From: Parabacteroides sp. TM07-1AC
GTDB lineage: Bacteria; Bacteroidota; Bacteroidia; Bacteroidales; Tannerellaceae
NCBI RefSeq assembly: GCF_003480915.1
Contig: NZ_QUKD01000005.1
Location: 310,001-374,000 of the forward strand
Direction: 5' to 3'
DNA length: 64,000 bases
Shown here: positions 6,822-16,000 of the stretch, one piece after another
Position numbering within the stretch: position 1 is the stretch's first letter
Layout of the letters: each line of letters begins with the position of its first letter
The notes under the pieces: model-generated
Told to the model about the DNA's origin: nothing
The model's input: the letters and a program-made list of their open reading frames with translations, nothing else
Database searches by the model: none
Made by a program: the position numbers and the translations under genes

Positions 6822-9608
6822 ATGAAGCTATTCCTTATAGACGCGTATGCACTGATCTACCGGTCGTACTACGCATTTCTTAAAAATCCGCGGATCAACT
6901 CGAAAGGCATGAACACTTCTGCCATTTTCGGGTTCATCAACAGTCTGGAAGATGTGTTGAAACGTGAGAATCCAACGCATATTGCCGTTGCTTTCGACCC
7001 GAAAGGCCCGACATTCCGTCACGAAGCTTACGAATTATATAAGGCACAGCGGGAAGAAACGCCGGAAGTGATCCGGCAGTCCGTACCTATTATCAAAAAT
7101 ATTATCGAAGCCTACAATATCCCAATCCTGGAAGTTCCCCGTTTCGAAGCCGACGACGTGATAGGCACCGTCTCCAAGCAAGCGGAGAAAGAAGGATTCG
7201 AAGTCTATATGATGACACCGGACAAAGACTATGGCCAGCTGGTGTCCGAACATATATTTATGTACCGCCCTAAATTCGGAGGCGACTACGAAGTGATGGG
7301 TGTACAGGAAGTATTGAATAAATACTCGCTGACTTCGGTCGACCAGGTGATCGATCTACTGGGACTGATGGGCGACAGCTCCGATAACATTCCGGGATGT
7401 CCGGGTGTCGGAGAAAAGACAGCACAGAAATTACTCGACGAGTTCGGTTCCATCGAAAACCTGCTGGAGAATACCGACAAGCTGAAAGGCTCCCTTCAGA
7501 AGAAAGTAACGGAGAATGCCGAACAGATCCGTTTCTCCAAATTCCTGGCAACGATCAAGACGGATGTCCCCATTCAGTTCGATGCCGCGCAATGTATCCG
7601 GGAAAAACCGAACGAAGTGCGTCTGACCGAGATTTACACTGAATTAGAGTTTAGAACATTTATTAACAAAATGTCCGGAGAGGAGAAAAAGCCTGCCCCT
7701 GCTCCTGCCCCTAAAGCAGCCAAAGGCCCTGTTCAAGGCAATCTCTTTGACTTATTTGCGACCGAAGAGCCGAGTGTTCCCAAATATTCGACTCTCGCGA
7801 GCTTAAAAACTATCCCTCATAATTACAATATCGTTGATTCTGAAGAGAATAGAGCTAAATTAGGGCGTTTTTTACTGGATCAGGATTTTTTCGCTTTTGA
7901 CACAGAAACCGACGGCATCGATCCGCTGACAGCCGGATTGGTCGGAATGTCGTTCGCAGTCAAGGAAAATGAGGCATGGTACGTCCCGGTTCCTGCCGAC
8001 AAGGAAGAGGCAGCAAAAATTGTCGCCCACTTCTCCCCTGCCCTGCAAAACCCGAAATCACAAAAAATAGGACAGAACATCAAATTCGATATCATGGTCC
8101 TCCGCAAGTACGATGTCCGGGTAGCGGGCCCGCTGTTCGACACCATGATCGCCCATTACCTGCTCAACCCGGAGCTGCGTCATGGGATGGACTACCTCGC
8201 GGAGACTTATCTCAAATATAAACCGGTTCCCATTACGGAACTGATCGGCCCGAAAGGAAAGAACCAGTTATGCATGCGCGACGTGCCGCTCGACCAGATT
8301 GCGGAGTATGCCGCCGAAGATGCCGATGTCACATTAAAGTTGAAAAACTTCTTTGCCCCCGAACTGAAGAAGGCAGGGATCGAATCTCTTTTCTTCGACA
8401 TCGAAATGCCATTAATATATGTACTGGCAGAAATGGAGCAGACAGGAGTCAAGCTCGACACGGTCGCTTTAAAACAGTCATCGGAAGAACTGACCGAAAC
8501 TTTGCTCAAACTGGAAAAAGAAATCCATGAACTGGCAGGAGTAAAATTCAACATCAATTCCAGCAAGCAGGTCGGCGAGATCCTTTTCGAACGGCTGAAG
8601 ATAGAGGAAAAAGCAAAGAAGACAAAAACCGGCAGCTACAGTACCAGCGAGGATATCCTGGAAAAACTCCGGTCGAAACATCCGGTCGTAGACAAGCTGC
8701 TCGAATACCGGGGACTGAAAAAGTTACTGAGCACCTATATCGATGCGCTGCCCGAACTGATCAGCCCGGTAACAGGTAAGGTCCACACATCGTACAACCA
8801 GACAGTCACCGCCACCGGCCGTCTGAGTTCGACCAACCCGAACCTGCAGAATATCCCTATCCGGGATGCACTGGGACGTGAAATCCGTAAAGCCTTCATT
8901 CCCGACAATGCGGACTGTACTTTCTTCTCTGCCGACTATTCGCAGATCGAACTGCGCATCATGGCGCATCTCAGCAACGACGAGCATATGATCGAAGCTT
9001 TCCGCAGCGGAGCGGATATCCATGCCGCCACGGCTGCCAAAATATACGGTATTCCGGTAGAAGAAGTCAGCAGCGATATGCGCCGTAAAGCGAAGACAGC
9101 CAATTTCGGAATCATCTACGGTATTTCGGTATTCGGCCTTGCAGAACGGCTGAACATCCCCAGGGCGGAATCAAAAGAACTTATAGAAGGATATTTCAAA
9201 AACTATCCGGGTATCCGTGATTATATGGACGAAAGTATCCGCATCGCCAAAGAAAAAGGGTATGTGGAAACGATCTTCAAACGCAAGCGGTATCTGCCGG
9301 ATATCAATTCACATAACGCTATCGTCCGCGGTTATGCCGAGCGAAATGCGATCAACGCCCCCATCCAGGGTAGTGCTGCCGACATCATCAAAGTAGCCAT
9401 GGTACGTATCTTCAATCGTTTCGAATCCGAAGGCTTGAAGAGCAAAATGATCCTCCAGGTACACGATGAATTGAACTTCAATGTCTGCAACGACGAATTG
9501 GAGAAAGTAAAACAGATCGTCCTGGAAGAGATGGAAGGTGCCATCAAGCTACAGGTCCCACTGATCGCCGATTGCGGCGAAGGGGTAAACTGGCTGGAAG
9601 CACATTAA
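6822..9608 (+). CDS. polA: DNA polymerase I
   Basis: PolA removes primers and fills gaps in replication and repair. The ATG at 6822 gives MKLFLIDAYALIYRSYYAF, the usual start of the 5'-nuclease domain; a GTG at 6810 in the same frame is less likely. The 5'-nuclease domain occupies about residues 1-290 (EADDVIGT, DKDYGQLV, DSSDNIPG). The proofreading domain keeps its acidic residues (FDTETDG with D360/E362, NIKFD, AAEDAD). Polymerase motifs are intact: A, ADYSQIELRI (D705); B, RRKAKTANFGIIYG; C, QVHDEL (D882). At 928 residues it is a full-length three-domain enzyme, and an A/P-rich linker joins the first two domains. Confidence 0.97.
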   Translation: MKLFLIDAYALIYRSYYAFLKNPRINSKGMNTSAIFGFINSLEDVLKRENPTHIAVAFDPKGPTFRHEAYELYKAQREETPEVIRQSVPIIKNIIEAYNIPILEVPRFEADDVIGTVSKQAEKEGFEVYMMTPDKDYGQLVSEHIFMYRPKFGGDYEVMGVQEVLNKYSLTSVDQVIDLLGLMGDSSDNIPGCPGVGEKTAQKLLDEFGSIENLLENTDKLKGSLQKKVTENAEQIRFSKFLATIKTDVPIQFDAAQCIREKPNEVRLTEIYTELEFRTFINKMSGEEKKPAPAPAPKAAKGPVQGNLFDLFATEEPSVPKYSTLASLKTIPHNYNIVDSEENRAKLGRFLLDQDFFAFDTETDGIDPLTAGLVGMSFAVKENEAWYVPVPADKEEAAKIVAHFSPALQNPKSQKIGQNIKFDIMVLRKYDVRVAGPLFDTMIAHYLLNPELRHGMDYLAETYLKYKPVPITELIGPKGKNQLCMRDVPLDQIAEYAAEDADVTLKLKNFFAPELKKAGIESLFFDIEMPLIYVLAEMEQTGVKLDTVALKQSSEELTETLLKLEKEIHELAGVKFNINSSKQVGEILFERLKIEEKAKKTKTGSYSTSEDILEKLRSKHPVVDKLLEYRGLKKLLSTYIDALPELISPVTGKVHTSYNQTVTATGRLSSTNPNLQNIPIRDALGREIRKAFIPDNADCTFFSADYSQIELRIMAHLSNDEHMIEAFRSGADIHAATAAKIYGIPVEEVSSDMRRKAKTANFGIIYGISVFGLAERLNIPRAESKELIEGYFKNYPGIRDYMDESIRIAKEKGYVETIFKRKRYLPDINSHNAIVRGYAERNAINAPIQGSAADIIKVAMVRIFNRFESEGLKSKMILQVHDELNFNVCNDELEKVKQIVLEEMEGAIKLQVPLIADCGEGVNWLEAH

Positions 9609-9678
9609 ATACAATTTACATTGTAGCAACCATTCCGGATATAATGATTAATAGTCCTGTAAGGACGGGACAGACTAG

Positions 9679-9698
9679 CCCAAGGTTTTAACCTTGGG
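9679..9698. repeat. REP-like short hairpin
   Basis: CCCAAGGTT, TT, AACCTTGGG forms a perfect 9-bp stem 70 bases after polA. It has only a loose T-rich tail (a TTTTTT run 18 bases later), so it is either a weak terminator or one copy of a dispersed palindromic repeat. The preceding CCTGTAAGGACGGGAC also has the look of repeat sequence. Confidence 0.45.
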
Positions 9699-9783
9699 TA
9701 TAAGTAAGTTAAGTCGTTTTTTCGGCACAAACAAGCTCACATTTGATCATAATGAAACATTCATATTTAATAAAAACTGAAAA

Positions 9784-10812
9784 ATGATCAGAAATTACAT
9801 ATTCTTAATCCTGACTCCATGCATATTGGCCTGCAGCTGTTCAAAACCTGAAGTCACAGTAGAAAAAATAGACATACAAACTGTTTCTCAAACCTCAATA
9901 GAAGAGGAAGCATTGACAGACCTTCCGGACCTCTTTGCCCCTCCCCTTCATCTACTGAACGATACACTGCTTTGCCTGTTGAATCCGCAGGATGCATCTT
10001 CCATCCGCATCTTCCGGACGCAAAGCAAAGAGATGGACCAATATACGCTGAAAAGGAAAGACACTTCAATCGTTATATCCCCGGACAGTCATTTAAATAC
10101 TAAACTCGACTATCTCAACCGGGCAAACAATGTCTACTATGAACTGGTCGTCAACAACGGACAAATGTCGATCGCCAATTTCATCCGCCTGCGGTTAGGA
10201 GACTTTTCTCCCAGTGAAGCATACCAAACCGAAGATAAACGATTTGTCTGCCTGGGTCCTTTCATCAAAGGTCTGCTGAGCGTATATAACAGTGACAAAC
10301 GGAGTAAAGAAATGCTCTTTTTCGGAAACTATCCCGTGATTGGTTCCGAGTATCAATACAAAGAATATCTCGATTTTTTTCAAGGACATCTGGCCAGATA
10401 TGACAATCAGTTTGTATATGCCAGTACCTACTTCGGCTATCTTTCATCCTATATCTATAAAAACAAACGATTAGTCAAACAATGGGAAAAGCAAACATCC
10501 GATTTTTTGTTTCACAAGACACCCGACCGCATCCGGTTCGATAGTCTGCACCACGAGGGATTCGGGTGCGTCACGATGGGGAAAGAACATATTTATGCTT
10601 TCAGCCAATACCTGTCTGAAAAACATCAGAAAGGAAACGGAATACTCATCTTCAACAGGGATGGCAAACTAGTTTCCCATTTGATAATAAAGAATCCGAT
10701 GGTTTTTCTTACCGTAGACAGCCAGGAAAAAAACTTGTATGCCGTTTCCTACAATTTGAAAGAAGAGAAACTATACATTGGGAAGTACAATCTCCCGGAA
10801 AGTCCGAAATAG
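9784..10812 (+). CDS. Lipoprotein of the BF3164/TolB-like beta-propeller type
   Basis: The 342-residue product begins with a short hydrophobic signal and a lipobox, ILAC, with the lipid-anchored cysteine at residue 17 followed by SCSKPE. The rest is a soluble, beta-rich domain with repeated aromatic/glycine stretches (FVCLGPFIKGLLSVY, FVYASTYFGYLSSY, HIYAFSQYLSEKH, LYAVSYNLKEEKLYIGKYN). This matches the Bacteroidales lipoproteins described as BF3164-like or 6-bladed beta-propeller proteins, whose function is unknown. It stands alone between polA and the acetyltransferase, with about 175 bases before it. Codon use is more A/T-rich than in polA. Confidence 0.7.
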   Translation: MIRNYIFLILTPCILACSCSKPEVTVEKIDIQTVSQTSIEEEALTDLPDLFAPPLHLLNDTLLCLLNPQDASSIRIFRTQSKEMDQYTLKRKDTSIVISPDSHLNTKLDYLNRANNVYYELVVNNGQMSIANFIRLRLGDFSPSEAYQTEDKRFVCLGPFIKGLLSVYNSDKRSKEMLFFGNYPVIGSEYQYKEYLDFFQGHLARYDNQFVYASTYFGYLSSYIYKNKRLVKQWEKQTSDFLFHKTPDRIRFDSLHHEGFGCVTMGKEHIYAFSQYLSEKHQKGNGILIFNRDGKLVSHLIIKNPMVFLTVDSQEKNLYAVSYNLKEEKLYIGKYNLPESPK

Positions 10813-10925
10813 AACCATCCTATAGATCTGTTTTCTCATCTCCCTATAGATATTTACCTGAAACAGGTGACTTAAATTGAGCAATATAGCTACAAAAAGT
10901 AGATAACAGCCCCGTTTCGCCCTCA

Positions 10926-10988
10926 TTTACACCCCCATCTTGGCATTCCGCACACCCGGGTGTAAAAGGGGACGAGACCCGGGTCTCG
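10926..10988. repeat. Array of three CCCGGG-centred palindromes, 23-bp period
   Basis: Three dyad units have centres at 10934.5, 10957.5 and 10980.5, exactly 23 bases apart. The first is a half unit (TTTACACCC), the second is ACACCCGGGTGT, and the third is CGAGACCCGGGTCTCG, a perfect 16-bp palindrome. TTTACACCC at 10926-10934 also pairs with GGGTGTAAA at 10958-10966. It lies between two convergent genes. Confidence 0.6.
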
Positions 10989-11062
10989 GTAAACTTATAT
11001 CATTATCTTTCTGATCTTAAGTCATATACTTAGTCAAAAAAGTCATAAGTCTACACACAATG

Positions 11063-11165
11063 AATGATAGTTATGATAGATGGAATGATAGTTATTTCTG
11101 GCAACTATCATAATACAAATAGCTATCATTCAAGGCATTAAATCAGAAAATGATAGTATGATAGT
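11063..11165. repeat. Cluster of ATGATAG/CTATCAT repeats
   Basis: The word TGATAG occurs five times (11065, 11074, 11086, 11151, 11159) and its complement CTATCA twice (11105, 11123). ATGATAGTT at 11085 and AACTATCAT at 11103 form a perfect 9-bp hairpin. AATGATAGTTAT is repeated at 21 bases (11063, 11084). With the palindrome array just before it, this is nearly all the structure visible in the 386-base gap 10813-11198; I see no gene there. Confidence 0.6.
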
Positions 11166-11198
11166 TATTTTATAAATTATACTTATAGTATATAGCGC

Positions 11199-11801
11199 TT
11201 AAATGTCTTCTACAAAATGAACGGGATATTGTTCCCAGTACTTCCTGTAAACCCGCTCGTCATTCCCGTCAAAGTTCAATTGGTACATTCTGAATGTAAC
11301 CAGGAAATCTTTAGGTTGCCATTGCTCTTCATAAGAATATTGATACTTCATGCCTATACTCTGCATGACCTTCCCACTTCGAGGATTGTTTACATCGTGC
11401 GTAGCGGTAATATACCGGATATCTGTCTGTTTCAGCATATCCACCACCGCCCGGCAAGCCTCTGAAATAAACCCTTTATGCCAAAATTCTTTTCTGAGCC
11501 CATACCCCAAATCATGGCTATCATCACCGCTTACATGGACATATCCGATCGGGACATTGTCTTCTTTCAAACAAACAGCATACTGAAATCCTTCTTTCCG
11601 GACATAGCTATCCAGGTACTTCTTTTGAAGATACACTTTTGCTTCCTCTATATCTGTAAGAGGAAACATAGGTAAGAAAGTATTCACTTCCTTATCACTC
11701 AGGATAAGAAATAAAGCTTCTGCATCTTCTTCGACAAACTGGCGTAAAATAAGGCGTTCCGTTTCTATAAGCTCATTCATCTCTTCCTGCTTTTCTTGCA
11801 T
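11199..11801 (-). CDS. GNAT family N-acetyltransferase (RimJ/RimL-like)
   Basis: This protein of about 200 residues has the RimJ/RimL-type layout: ETERLILRQFVEEDAEALF at the N-terminus, a central beta-strand region (NVPIGYVHVSGDD), and an acetyl-CoA binding stretch where GLRKEFWHKGFISEACRAVVDML replaces the usual R/Q-x-x-G-x-G/A loop. NPRSGKVMQSIGMKYQYSYEE near the end is also typical. Such enzymes acetylate amino groups of proteins or small molecules; the substrate here is unknown. The start could instead be the ATG at 11780 (MNELIETERL). It is divergent from ychF, and a TATCTTTG element at 11827-11834 probably drives it. Confidence 0.85.
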   Translation of the reverse strand: MQEKQEEMNELIETERLILRQFVEEDAEALFLILSDKEVNTFLPMFPLTDIEEAKVYLQKKYLDSYVRKEGFQYAVCLKEDNVPIGYVHVSGDDSHDLGYGLRKEFWHKGFISEACRAVVDMLKQTDIRYITATHDVNNPRSGKVMQSIGMKYQYSYEEQWQPKDFLVTFRMYQLNFDGNDERVYRKYWEQYPVHFVEDI

Positions 11802-11826
11802 AACCTTCTATATATCATTCGATAGG

Positions 11827-11834
11827 CAAAGATA
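11827..11834 (-). promoter_or_regulatory. -7 promoter element of the GNAT gene
   Basis: The minus strand reads TATCTTTG, 25 bases before the ATG at 11801. It is back to back with the ychF promoter element. Confidence 0.6.
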
Positions 11835-11856
11835 ATCATTCATGCAAAAAATTGAT

Positions 11857-11864
11857 TACCTTTG
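11857..11864 (+). promoter_or_regulatory. -7 promoter element of ychF
   Basis: TACCTTTG matches TAnnTTTG and leaves a leader of roughly 50 bases before the ATG at 11922. Confidence 0.6.
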
Positions 11865-11921
11865 CACACCAAAACGAGGTGAAAGGAATATAATTGACAA
11901 TAAAAAAAATACTATAACAAT

Positions 11922-13025
11922 ATGGCATTACAATGTGGCATCGTAGGTCTTCCGAACGTAGGGAAATCTACTCTTTTCAACTGCTTATCGAATGCAAAAG
12001 CACAGTCTGCAAATTTCCCGTTCTGTACGATCGAACCGAACGTAGGTGTTATCACCGTTCCCGACGAACGTCTGAACAAGCTGGCAGAGCTGATCAACCC
12101 GAAACAGATCGTTCCTACTACGGTAGAGATCGTCGATATCGCCGGCCTGGTAAAAGGAGCCAGTAAGGGAGAAGGATTAGGGAATAAATTCCTTGCCAAC
12201 ATCCGCGAAACAGATGCTATCCTGCATGTGTTACGCTGCTTCGATGATGAAAATATCGTACACGTAGACGGTAAGGTAGACCCTGTACGCGATAAGGAGA
12301 TCATCGATGCGGAACTCCAGATCAAAGACCTGGAAACGATCGAAAGCCGTATTGCCAAAGTGCAGAAACAAGCCCAGACTGGCGGTGACAAGCAAGCTAA
12401 ACAAGCCTACGAAGTATTGATAAAATATAAGGAAGCACTGGAACAGGGAAAAAGTGCCCGCACAGTTACGTTCGAAACGAAAGACGAACAGAAGATTGCC
12501 CACGAACTCTTCCTGCTGACCAGCAAGCCCGTCATGTATGTTTGTAACGTAGACGAAGCGAGTGCCGTAAGCGGTAATAAATATGTCGATGCAGTACGTG
12601 AAGCTGTGAAAGACGAAAACGCAGAAATCCTGGTCGTAGCAGCCAAGATCGAGAGCGAGATTGCCGAGTTCGAGACTTACGAAGAACGCCAGATGTTCCT
12701 TCAGGAAATCGGACTGGAAGAATCGGGGGTAAGCCGCCTGATCAAATCCGCCTACAATCTGCTGAACCTGCAGACCTATCTGACTGCCGGTGTACAGGAA
12801 GTACGTGCCTGGACATTTGAAAAAGGCTGGAAAGCTCCGCAATGTGCCGGTGTGATCCATACTGACTTCGAGAAAGGATTCATCCGTGCGGAAGTGATCA
12901 AATACGACGACTATATCAAATACGGTTCGGAAGCAGCCGTGAAAGAAGCCGGAAAGATGAGCGTGGAAGGAAAAGAATATGTCGTACAGGACGGCGACAT
13001 CATGCATTTCCGCTTCAACGTATAA
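11922..13025 (+). CDS. ychF: Redox-regulated ATPase YchF (Obg-like)
   Basis: YchF is a universally conserved P-loop NTPase of the Obg family that prefers ATP and associates with ribosomes. The protein opens with MALQCGIVGLPNVGKSTLFN, containing the G1 motif. FPFCTIEPNVG and DIAGLVKGASKGEGLGNKFL supply the switch regions, and a coiled-coil insertion lies around residues 120-180. The C-terminal TGS domain ends in EYVVQDGDIMHFRFNV, as in E. coli YchF. Length (367) is normal. The Bacteroidota promoter element lies about 60 bases upstream and a strong terminator follows. Confidence 0.97.
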   Translation: MALQCGIVGLPNVGKSTLFNCLSNAKAQSANFPFCTIEPNVGVITVPDERLNKLAELINPKQIVPTTVEIVDIAGLVKGASKGEGLGNKFLANIRETDAILHVLRCFDDENIVHVDGKVDPVRDKEIIDAELQIKDLETIESRIAKVQKQAQTGGDKQAKQAYEVLIKYKEALEQGKSARTVTFETKDEQKIAHELFLLTSKPVMYVCNVDEASAVSGNKYVDAVREAVKDENAEILVVAAKIESEIAEFETYEERQMFLQEIGLEESGVSRLIKSAYNLLNLQTYLTAGVQEVRAWTFEKGWKAPQCAGVIHTDFEKGFIRAEVIKYDDYIKYGSEAAVKEAGKMSVEGKEYVVQDGDIMHFRFNV

Positions 13026-13049
13026 AAAGACATTACGTCATCAGATAAG

Positions 13050-13077
13050 AAGCCGTTCCCGTTATCAGGAACGGCTT
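13050..13077. terminator. Bidirectional terminator between ychF and the hybrid regulator
   Basis: AAGCCGTTCC and GGAACGGCTT form a perfect 10-bp stem with an 8-base loop, followed by TTATTTTTT on the plus strand. It overlaps the last codons of the convergent regulator gene. Confidence 0.85.
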
Positions 13078-16000
13078 TTATTTTTTGAATTCCTGTACTG
13101 CAACGGTGTGACACCAAAATACTCCTTAAAGCATTTTCCCATATATCCCGGACTGGAAAAGCCGGCTTTCCAAGTTATTTCCGAGATGGTCAGATCGCTG
13201 TTTTCCAGGAACCAGGCACATCTCCGCAACTTTATCTGCAGGATAAAGTCATTCAGTGTCAGTCCGGTGATACCTTTTATTTTAGCCCCCAGACGCGTAC
13301 GTCCCACCGCGATCTCACGGCACCACATATCGATATTAAATTCCTTATTCTCCATATTCTCTTCAATGATCCGGACAGAATCTTCCAGGAGCTGCTGGTC
13401 CAAACGGTTCGTAGCCAGCTCAGTTGGAGTCGTCTCCGCCTCCGTACGGAAACGAGCCTGCTGCCGCTTCAGAGTAGCGATGATGTTATTACATTTCAGC
13501 AATAATAACTCGATGTTGAACGGTTTCATTATATAATCGCTTGCACCGCATTTAAGCCCCTCCAAAGCACTCTCCAGATCGATACGGGCAGTCAGTAAGA
13601 TGATCGGAATATGCGATGTTTCGAGCTTCCGCTTCAGGCGCTGACACATCACTGTCCCGCTGATACCCGGCATCATCACGTCGCTGATGATAAGGTCCGG
13701 CTGCATCTCCTCTGCCATACGAATACCTTCTTCCCCATCGCACGCCTTATATACTTTATACCGGATAGAGAAAGCCTCCTCCAGAACTTGCAGCAAATCT
13801 TCATTGTCTTCCACAAGCAGTACGGAAAGCGACTTCTCCGTTTCTTTCGTATCCGGCAGCTTGTCCATAGATACGACATCTGGTAAATCGGGCATCCCGA
13901 TCACTTCTTCCCGTTTTACTTCCTGTATAGGCAGGACGTCGACCGGTTGCGTCTCCGTCGATTTCTGCTCGGAAGTCAGATGCTCGTCCCCCAGCCGCAG
14001 CGTAACCGTGAAAGTCGTACCTTCTCCCAGTTCACTCTTCACCTCGATCTGTCCTTTATGCTGCATGATTATCTCCTGAGTCAGTGCCAGTCCGATACCA
14101 CTTCCCGATAAGGATATGCCGGTCGCATTATCCGCCTGGTAAAACCGTTCGAATATATGAACCTGCTGGCTTTGGGGAATACCAGAGCCAGTGTCGGAGA
14201 TACGTATCTCCACAACTTCTTTTTTACGAAGTATGCTTACGGTGATGGTTCCCTCTTTCGGGGTAAACTTAAACGCATTCGAAAGCAGGTTGTTAAACAC
14301 TTTACGTATCTGTACCGGATCGAACCAGACAGGTATCTCTTCATCCATCGTTTCGAGCCTGTACTGAATCCGGTTCGTCACGGCATAATCCTTGAATGAA
14401 TCGAATATCCGGCGCATAAAAGCAACCAGGTTCTGCTGGCTTGCATGGAAAGGCATTTTTCCCTGTTCCAACCGCCGGAAATCGAGCACCTCCGTAATAA
14501 GCTGCTGCATCTGCGCCGTATATTGCCTCACCTTCAGCAGCTTGCTCCGGAACGTACCTCCCAGGTCGTAGTTCTGCAGGATCAGGTCGACCTGGCTGAT
14601 CATCAGCGTAAGCGGAGTACGCAGTTCATGCGATATGTTGATATAGAATTTCAGCTTCATCTGGTTCAGCTTCTCTATACGTAATTTCTCCCGCTGTTCG
14701 AGCTCTAAAGATGCCTTCAGGAACGCCCGGCTCCGGTTAAAACGGATCAGCCAGACCAGGAACAAAAGGACCAGCAAACCATACAGGGTAAAAGCGTAAA
14801 CTGAAGCATAGAAAGGAGGACGGACGCGGATAGGCATGACGATCTGCTTGCCGTCTCCCACCTCCCTCAGCAATAAATTATAATTCCCCGGAGGGATGGA
14901 AGTGTACACTATCTGTTGATGACGGGTACGCGTCCACTGCTTATCCAGTCCTTCCAGCTTATATTCGAACAGATTCTTATCGGCATACCGGTAGTTGGTC
15001 GAAGTAAATCCCAGCGTGATGTTATTCCGGTCGTAGGGAAGAGTAAGACGGGAGGTATACGAAACAGCTTCCCGCAGGATATTCGATGAAGGCGACGGAT
15101 AGACCGGCATATTATTCACGGAAAGACTGTTAAACGAGATGGAATAAGAGACCTCTACAGGAGCCAGTCCGAACTCTTTCGTAGCAATCATCCCTTCCAC
15201 ACCTCCGATAAAGATCATGCTGTCTTTGGGAGACAGATACACTCCGCAATTGGAATTTAGCCGGTGCAGCGGAGAGGAAGTTCCCAGCAAGGTATGCGTA
15301 CTTTTTCCTGTTTTCATATCCAGCAAGGTAATTCCCCGGATAGAAGTAACCAGCAGCCGTCCCGTAGGAGTGATCAAAGCCCGGAAAGGCTCGTTTGTCA
15401 GCAACTGACCTTGTTCCTGGTTATAGCATGTCCAAAAATCATTCATCGGATCATAGCGTAAGACCCCCACTCCCGTCACGACGAAATAGAGATTCCCCCT
15501 ACTGTCTTCCGTAATGTGCGGAACCGGCTTCTTTCCAATCATACTTTTCACCGACGGTATCTCTTCGGCAGTCCGGGTATCCATCCGGATACAAAGAATG
15601 TCCTTATTGGCAGGAGTAAGCCACAGCCTGTTTTCGTTATCCAGCCAGGCGGAACGGATGGTTCCATCGGTCTGATTAAGCAGTTCGGGATCGGAGAATA
15701 AATGAGACAGCTGCTGGGTTGTCAAATCCAAAAGGTATAATCCTGTCTGGGTTATAACGATCAGATTACCCTGCCAGGGTATCAGGTCCGTAATGATCCG
15801 TTGCCCGTCATCCTGCAGTATATCTGTTCCCAGCTGTTTCAGATGACCGGAAGAGGAATAACAATACAAGCCGTGGCGGAAAGTACCGATATACAACCGG
15901 TCGTTTTCAGCATCATACCAGACGGACTTGGTCGTACGGCAAGGGATACGCAAAAGGCCCGGGTCGAAATATTTGACCTTCTGTGTTGTACGGTCCAGGC

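Noticed and set aside
10926-11165. CRISPR array
   Set aside because: The repeated words are short dyads without unique spacers of constant length, and no cas genes are present.
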